Below, one piece after another: positions 58,784-64,000 of a stretch of DNA of 64,000 nucleotides. Position 1 is the stretch's first letter. Each line of letters opens with the position of its first letter. Below the pieces are notes generated by a model. The model was not told the origin of the DNA, made no database searches, and was given only the letters and a program-made list of their open reading frames with translations. A program made the translations under genes and the position numbers. The DNA comes from Amphiduros pacificus (Eukaryota > Annelida > Polychaeta > Phyllodocida > Hesionidae): the NCBI GenBank assembly GCA_949316495.1, contig OX439002.1, positions 17,664,001 to 17,728,000 of the forward strand. Direction: 5' to 3'.

Positions 58784-59458
58784 TAAGTTATTTTGGTGTA
58801 GATGCGATGTAAACGTCTTGTATTATTGGATATTTTGACTGCCAGAATATGGTTCGTGATCAAAGGTCATATTGTACAGATATAATCTGATACTGATATG
58901 GTCTTGCTCTAGAAATTATCACAAAACAGCACCATAACAGGTGAGAAAGGGGTAAGAATTTTCGTTGTTTTCTGTAACTCAATGCAGCTTTATATATATC
59001 ATATAGGTAGTTATATCAGTTGAAAATAATAACATTGTTTATACTGTTATAAGATGGTTTTATATGTTAAATATGTGAACATATTTGTCCTCAAATAAGT
59101 ATATAGTGTTGACATTATATAATATACACGTTATATACAGGAGCAATCCATGACTGTCTCAGAAATTGGATATTGACAATAAAAAAATAAAGTTAAAAGC
59201 TTTGTTGAAATACTACTTCTTCTTACTGTAATGGCACATTGCATGTGACACATGAAATACACTTTAAAAGCATTGACGTACATTGAAGAATATATTGGCA
59301 GGTACAGGTTTATGCTGTTTAGATCCATTACACATTCGGTTTTGTTTACTCTTTATGTAGCATCCAAACTGAATAGTTAAGATATCATGACAATGACACT
59401 GTTGACTATTCCTATCAACGTGAATATTTCAATCGTACGGTGGCGGCATTGTGCTCGA
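58784..59458. other. Likely 3' UTR of the two-TM gene plus spacer
   Basis: A plausible poly(A) signal is at 59178-59183. Nothing else recognised. Confidence 0.45.
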
Positions 59459-59873
59459 TATTGTCCTCCAATCACCAATCGACAAAACCCAGATAGGTGA
59501 TCTGGAAAGGTGTGAGATTGTTGCTTTTTATGTATAATCCCGTTAAACGTTTGCATGAGTTTTTTTAACTACCCAACTCTTTCAGTGGAAAATCATATTT
59601 TATGTATCATCGTATCTAAAATATCCCTAAAATGCTTGATGATTCTTTAGATGACATTAAATAAAGAAAAAATAAACACTTGATAACAGTAGGCAACTGC
59701 AAACACTAAGTCAACCCCGTTTAAACGGCAGCTGAAACGGGTTCAATTTGGTCGTCAGCTCCACTAGAGCTCCATCAACTCCACCAAACTTTTCCTTGGT
59801 TGAAATGCATGTTCCACAAACCCCTCCAGATCACCTATCTGGGCTTTGCCGATTGGTGATTGGAGAACACTAT
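59459..59873. mobile_element. MITE (415 bp) with terminal inverted repeats of about 45 bp and an 8-bp duplication
   Basis: The left end TATTGTCCTCCAATCACCAA and onward through CCCAGATAGGTGATCTGGA is matched, inverted, by TCCAGATCACCTATCTGGG through ATTGGTGATTGGAGAACAC then TAT. The flanks GTGCTCGA (59451-59458) and GTGCTTGA (59874-59881) differ by one base. The 8-bp duplication fits a hAT-type origin. There is no coding capacity. A degraded relative is at 23774-24163. Confidence 0.85.
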
Positions 59874-59974
59874 GTGCTTGAGGATGTACATGTACAAGAA
59901 CCAACCAATTGCAAACCTGATACATGATAGTTCCGTGAGGCAGGACTATATCTGGAAAACCACAAACTTATCAA

Positions 59975-60138
59975 TGTTGATTCCTTGACATGACAACTTA
60001 ACGGTAACAGATTTACAAGAACAATTAGTTAATCCTTTAGCTCATGTGATAAATTGTAACATGAATTCGATCTCGGCATGGCTGGGGAACAATCCCACAA
60101 CCTCTGGATCACCACAGAGGAACTGGTGCTAATATGGT
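59975..60138 (-). mobile_element. tRNA-derived SINE, family 1, partial copy
   Basis: On the minus strand: AGCACCAGTTCCTCTGTGGT, then GGTTGTGGGATTGTTCCCC (B-box region), GCCATGCCGAGATCGAATTC and TTGTTCTTGTAAATCTGTTA. The A box and 3' tail are lost. Confidence 0.8.
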
Positions 60139-60384
60139 TATGCTGGTGCTGATAGTCTGTGGAAATAGAGGAAGATACAGATGTTTTATTATACCGACAG
60201 ATATTATAGCATTTAGATTTACATATTTTGTATAGCTTACTCTTGGGTATATAGCCCCTGAGGACTTAAGGTCAGTTTGCTTACTGAACAATATTCCAGA
60301 GTTATGCACATAGGTGCTATTTATAATATAATTATATTTCATAATTTATATAAATTTAAATTATCATGTATTAAACAAGACACA
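60139..60384. other. Short spacer, nothing recognised
   Basis: No gene or element recognised. Confidence 0.4.
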
Positions 60385-60960
60385 TTAATACACATGATTT
60401 CTTAGTTTAGAGTATTCACTACAGATGCATGTAAAATGAAATACATCCTCAATCCTGTCATTTTTACATATCAAACATTTATGGTCTTGTAGTTTAGTGG
60501 ACCTGACCATCCTTGTTTCTGTGTGTTGTGGAAGTATCCCAAGCCTTAACTCTGCACGCAATAATCTTTTTACACGTCGACAAGACAATTTAACATATTC
60601 CTCAGTGCTAGAGTCCTCCGTAAACAAAGTATATGTTTTAACATGGGATCTTGCCAATTTTCCCCCTAAATATCTTCATTCAAACGTATATCCATTACAT
60701 CAGTTACTGTGGTCATGTATATGAACATAATCATATTCAAACCTTTTCAGGTCAAATTGTTAACATCCATAATCAATACCCTATTCCAAAATCTAAGCAT
60801 TCCTGCGGTGTGTCTTCTAACTGCAGTACCTACCCAACTGGTATTGCCCTCCAGTGCCAAAAGCAGAGTGAATCCCAAAGTAGTATCAAATGCCCGCTGT
60901 TGAACTTCTTCACATGAGTCATAAATGATATTACTAATATAAAACAACAATTCACTGTCA
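60385..60960 (-). pseudogene. LINE C-terminal remnant (different family from 42580-44881)
   Basis: Two minus-strand frames carry pieces in the usual order of a LINE tail: LEGNTSWVGTAVRRHTAGML, then RFWNRVLIMDVNNLT (60747-60950), followed in another frame by RRVKRLLRAELRLGILP and a CLICKN...HFTCIC zinc-binding motif (60385-60657). A change of frame and stops between them show it is decayed; no RT core is left. Confidence 0.7.
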
Positions 60961-62572
60961 ACCCAATCAAATGTTTATTCTGTATGTCAATACAACAAAT
61001 ATACTTCTACTTTGTGAAATCTGATTTCTGATAATTGAAGATAATATATAATATAAAAATAGGTTCAATTCATGATCTGTTTTTTCTAAAACCATTTTTT
61101 CATCCACTACCAAATCAAGAAATTTACAACAGTTCACAAAAAAGTTAATAAGCAAGGAATTATTCCAAAATTATTCACAATGTTCCATAATAGTTGTTTT
61201 TTTACGAATCCATTTTCAAAATTATTTGGAACAAACCTGGTCTACCATAATGATAATCAGACAATGCTTATCCTGAGAATTAAGTGATACATATTTAGGA
61301 AAAATTGACTACATTTCAGTTTTTCGTTTGAATTTCTTTTATATTCGTAGTTATATAAACGTCCTGTTTGGTCCAACAGGAACAGGGGAATTGCCTTTTC
61401 ATTACACGTCATGGCGAAGAACACAATGAATAAATTCAAGTGCACCAATTCCCTTTAGCCAATATTTGACGTTATATCGTTATTGACCATTTAAGTTAGA
61501 ACACAATAGTTGAAATATAGGAGTAACTATGCCTGAGGTTCTCACCGATTTGAGCCACTGGTTAGTAGTGATTACTATATACAAGTATTTCCCACTGACA
61601 ATCCCTGTCTGCCACTGGGTTACTGACTGGCATGATATACATATTTACTATAACCTGACACCGCACTTGCTTTATTGTGAATTCAATGTTTATTTGCATC
61701 AAAGTCTTCTTTCACTATGTGTGTAAATTTTTCACTACATATTTCTATCATACCGTCTAAATAGTTGCATGCATAAATGATGATTATGTGTAATGTACAT
61801 TTGTAAACTTATACATGTCTAAATCCAGACACCCATTGTGACACACCATTCCTATTTTATCTGATTTAAAAATGGCTACACACTTTTCCAATATGACCTT
61901 CAATACAAAGTAGTTTTCTTAATTAGCACAACTGGGAAGTATATTTTTCTCCATCCAAATTGGACTTTGATAACAAAAATATAAATATATTTTATGCAAT
62001 ATTTTTGTACCACATATATTTTTTGCATGGGATCTATGATTCAAAGATTGCTGATTTCTGCTTTCAAATTAGTTTTCCAAATTGTACCTATTGACTGTAT
62101 TTGCTTATTTTGTTTAGACAAAGTGGTACCTGAATTGACTTAAAGTTCCTTCGTTTAGGTTTAGTTCTTTATCATGAATATCTATGTATTCCTGCATACA
62201 ATATGCATGTATTATAATATTTTAGGACTAATTTATTGTGAATTAGTTTCAGCTGTTAACTAGCTTACTAAGCAAAGTATTTTCCATGGATTTCCTTTTT
62301 TTCAATAGTTTACAGTTTATGAAATAATGATTCATAACACACTTGTAAGTCTTAGTTTGGAATTTAACTACTAATATGTTTGTTCTCTTGTGACATGATA
62401 AACTAACACATATCTATGTCTGCCAGTGCTGTCCTTAAACTTTATCGAGAACAGTTCAGTATTGAATTTATCCAAATCTATATAGTGTTGAATGTTTACT
62501 TAAGAAGACTTGACAAATGATCTCAGACAGGGTTAGTTTAGCAAAGGATGACCTGACTATAAATAGGTGAAA
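60961..62572. other. Intergenic region, including the 3' flank of the SLC1 gene
   Basis: No other gene recognised. A minus-strand AATAAA at 62232-62237, about 340 bp beyond the SLC1 stop codon, is a plausible poly(A) signal. Confidence 0.5.
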
Positions 62573-63952
62573 CTATACAGAACTCTCTACTGTTATTCCA
62601 TGTGGAGGTAATGATGATGAGTTGTTCACAGTGTTGGTAAAATTATTATTGCACACGGTGGCAGCACTGAGGTCTTTCCTGCATAACTTGTCCACCACTG
62701 CGCTACCCACACAGTCTCCAAGGACATTTGTCACGGTTACCAGCCTCACTCTGAAAGATAATTGTAAGTTTAAATTTTTGCCTCATCAAAGAACCACTTT
62801 CCAATGTCAAGGCTGGCAAAAAGGTTGGTCTAAATGAAAGTCGAATACCGCATCAAAATTTCTTCAGGGCCTAAGATGTAAAAGGTTTCTTATTTGACAG
62901 AATTTAGTTAACCCCTAATTACATTTCTATTTCCGGTTTATTCGAAGATCTTGGGCATTGTATTTGATTGAGGACATTGGAATTCCATTGATATAGATAT
63001 ATTAGTATTTTCGTGAGTTTACACAAATTTTAAGATCCTCCTGATTATTTTAGAATTTTTTTTTCACAAAATATCACATTTTAACAATGTGATATTTACA
63101 TTTTTATGAACATCTATATCAAAGAAATGTGGACTTGTGCCTTACAATATCCATGAAATAGGCAGGAGAAGTGCTATGTCACTTAGAGGTAGTTGAAGAG
63201 ATTCAAATAATATCACAGGGGCACCAACACCCGGAAGACCCGGAGCTCCAATAGATAACACGATCACCAAGAATCTTCAACAGAAAAAACACAATAGTAT
63301 AAAATATGTATTGGAGAAGAGAATGCTGGGCCCAAGTAAAAGAATATATTATTCTATCTCTAGACTTTGATGTGTGTTCCTCTTAGCAACAGAGTTCACT
63401 TGGGACATAATATTGATATGCCATTCTAACCAATTAACATTTGATGCCATTCCAACCAATTAACATTTGATGCCATTCCAACCAAAAAACATTTGATGCC
63501 ATTCTTAACAAATGGCATTTGATGCCATTCCAACCAAATAACACTTGATGCCAAGTTTTATTCAATCTAATTTATTCTTTGATGCCATTCCAACCAAATA
63601 ACATTTGATGCCATTCCAACCAAATAGCATTTGATGCCATTCTAACCATAGGGCATTTGATGCCATTCTAACCAGAGAGCATTTGATGCTATTCTAACCA
63701 GACAGCATCTTATACTGTTCTGTAGCAATTGGTGGCACATGCATGTGATATACTGACGTTGCGAGGAGGACCTGTGTGATGGAGATGACCATGCCCCTGA
63801 TCTGCATGAGGGTGAGCACGACGATGACGAGGCTGAGGGCCATGCCGTCCATGTTAATGTTAGAGCCCAGGGGACACATGAAGCCCACCACCCGGCTGTC
63901 CACGTGGTTCAACTCACTCAGACACTCCATTGTCACCGGGAGAGTCATTGTG
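62573..63952 (-). CDS. SLC1-family (excitatory amino acid transporter-like) protein, last three exons; altered substrate site
   Basis: Minus-strand exons 63952-63758, 63274-63146 and 62750-62573, with phase-matched joins (phase 2 at both) and donors GTCAGT and GTAAGG. SLC1 proteins are homotrimeric plasma-membrane Na+-coupled carriers of glutamate or neutral amino acids. Seen: the HP1-TM7 entry TMTLPVTMECLSELNHVDSR; TM7 PLGSNINMDGMALSLV; HP2 SIGAPGLPGVGAP; TM8 ISWILVRLVTVTNVLGD; then GSAVVDKLCRKDL and a C-terminus ending TVESSV. Using EAAT1 numbering, N483 and D487 (TNVLGD) and the NMDG sodium-site residues are kept. The NMDGT threonine is Met, and D472, D476 and R479 are Ser, Val and Val. 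The reading frame is unbroken, so this looks like a diverged gene rather than a pseudogene, but its substrate cannot be assumed to be glutamate. The 5' exons lie beyond the window. The 26-bp array 63421-63712 is in its intron. Confidence 0.88.
63421..63712. repeat. 26-bp minisatellite in an SLC1 intron, about 10 copies
   Basis: The unit is CCATTCCAACCAATTAACAT plus TTGATG, diverging toward the exon and interrupted near 63555-63580 by unique sequence. Confidence 0.93.
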
Positions 63953-64000
63953 CTGAAAACAATAAATATCTCATGCCTATAATGGCGATAACACTTGAAT

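Overview
The window is animal nuclear DNA, most likely from a marine mollusc. The genes are split by GT-AG introns, the DNA is AT-rich, intergenic stretches are long, and microsatellites, minisatellites, tRNA-derived SINEs, LINE remnants and foldback DNA transposons are abundant. The gene set (an alpha-type nicotinic receptor subunit, an allatostatin-A/buccalin-type neuropeptide receptor and a divergent SLC1 transporter) fits a mollusc. The species cannot be read from the sequence.

Five host genes can be supported. (1) 1-5400, +: the 3' eight exons of a Cys-loop nicotinic acetylcholine receptor alpha-type subunit; its 5' end lies outside the window. (2) 9738-12434, +: a four-exon DUF1399 (glycine-rich-domain-containing) protein of 612 residues. 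(3) 26486-27628, -: an uninterrupted 380-residue class A GPCR of the allatostatin-A/galanin type. (4) 58184-58783, +: a 199-residue two-pass membrane protein that I do not recognise. (5) 62573-63952, -: the last three exons of an SLC1 (excitatory amino acid transporter) gene in which several known substrate-contact residues are replaced. Three of the five have roles tied to neural signalling, but nothing shows that they form a functional cluster.

The rest is repeats. 12.4-26 kb holds a nested pair of DNA transposons (14780-17112), several copies of a dispersed element of about 0.78 kb, and a 20-bp tandem array. 28-42 kb holds two SINE families, a pair of inverted 16-bp minisatellites and a 51-copy 26-bp minisatellite. 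42.6-44.9 kb holds a LINE with a long open reverse transcriptase frame. 48-61 kb holds two SINEs with clear target-site duplications, LINE remnants, a 2.6-kb inverted-repeat structure, a PIF1-like helicase fragment and a MITE.

The observations I would follow first are: the SLC1 gene with altered substrate residues; a nicotinic-receptor exon whose 3' splice site is the last unit of a 45-bp tandem array carrying several look-alike acceptors; and a transposon family seen both as a nested copy of about 1 kb and as a 23-bp 'ends only' copy inside a SINE, each with a 7-bp target duplication. No CRISPR array, rRNA gene or intact tRNA gene was seen, and I did not find a clearly undescribed multi-gene system.
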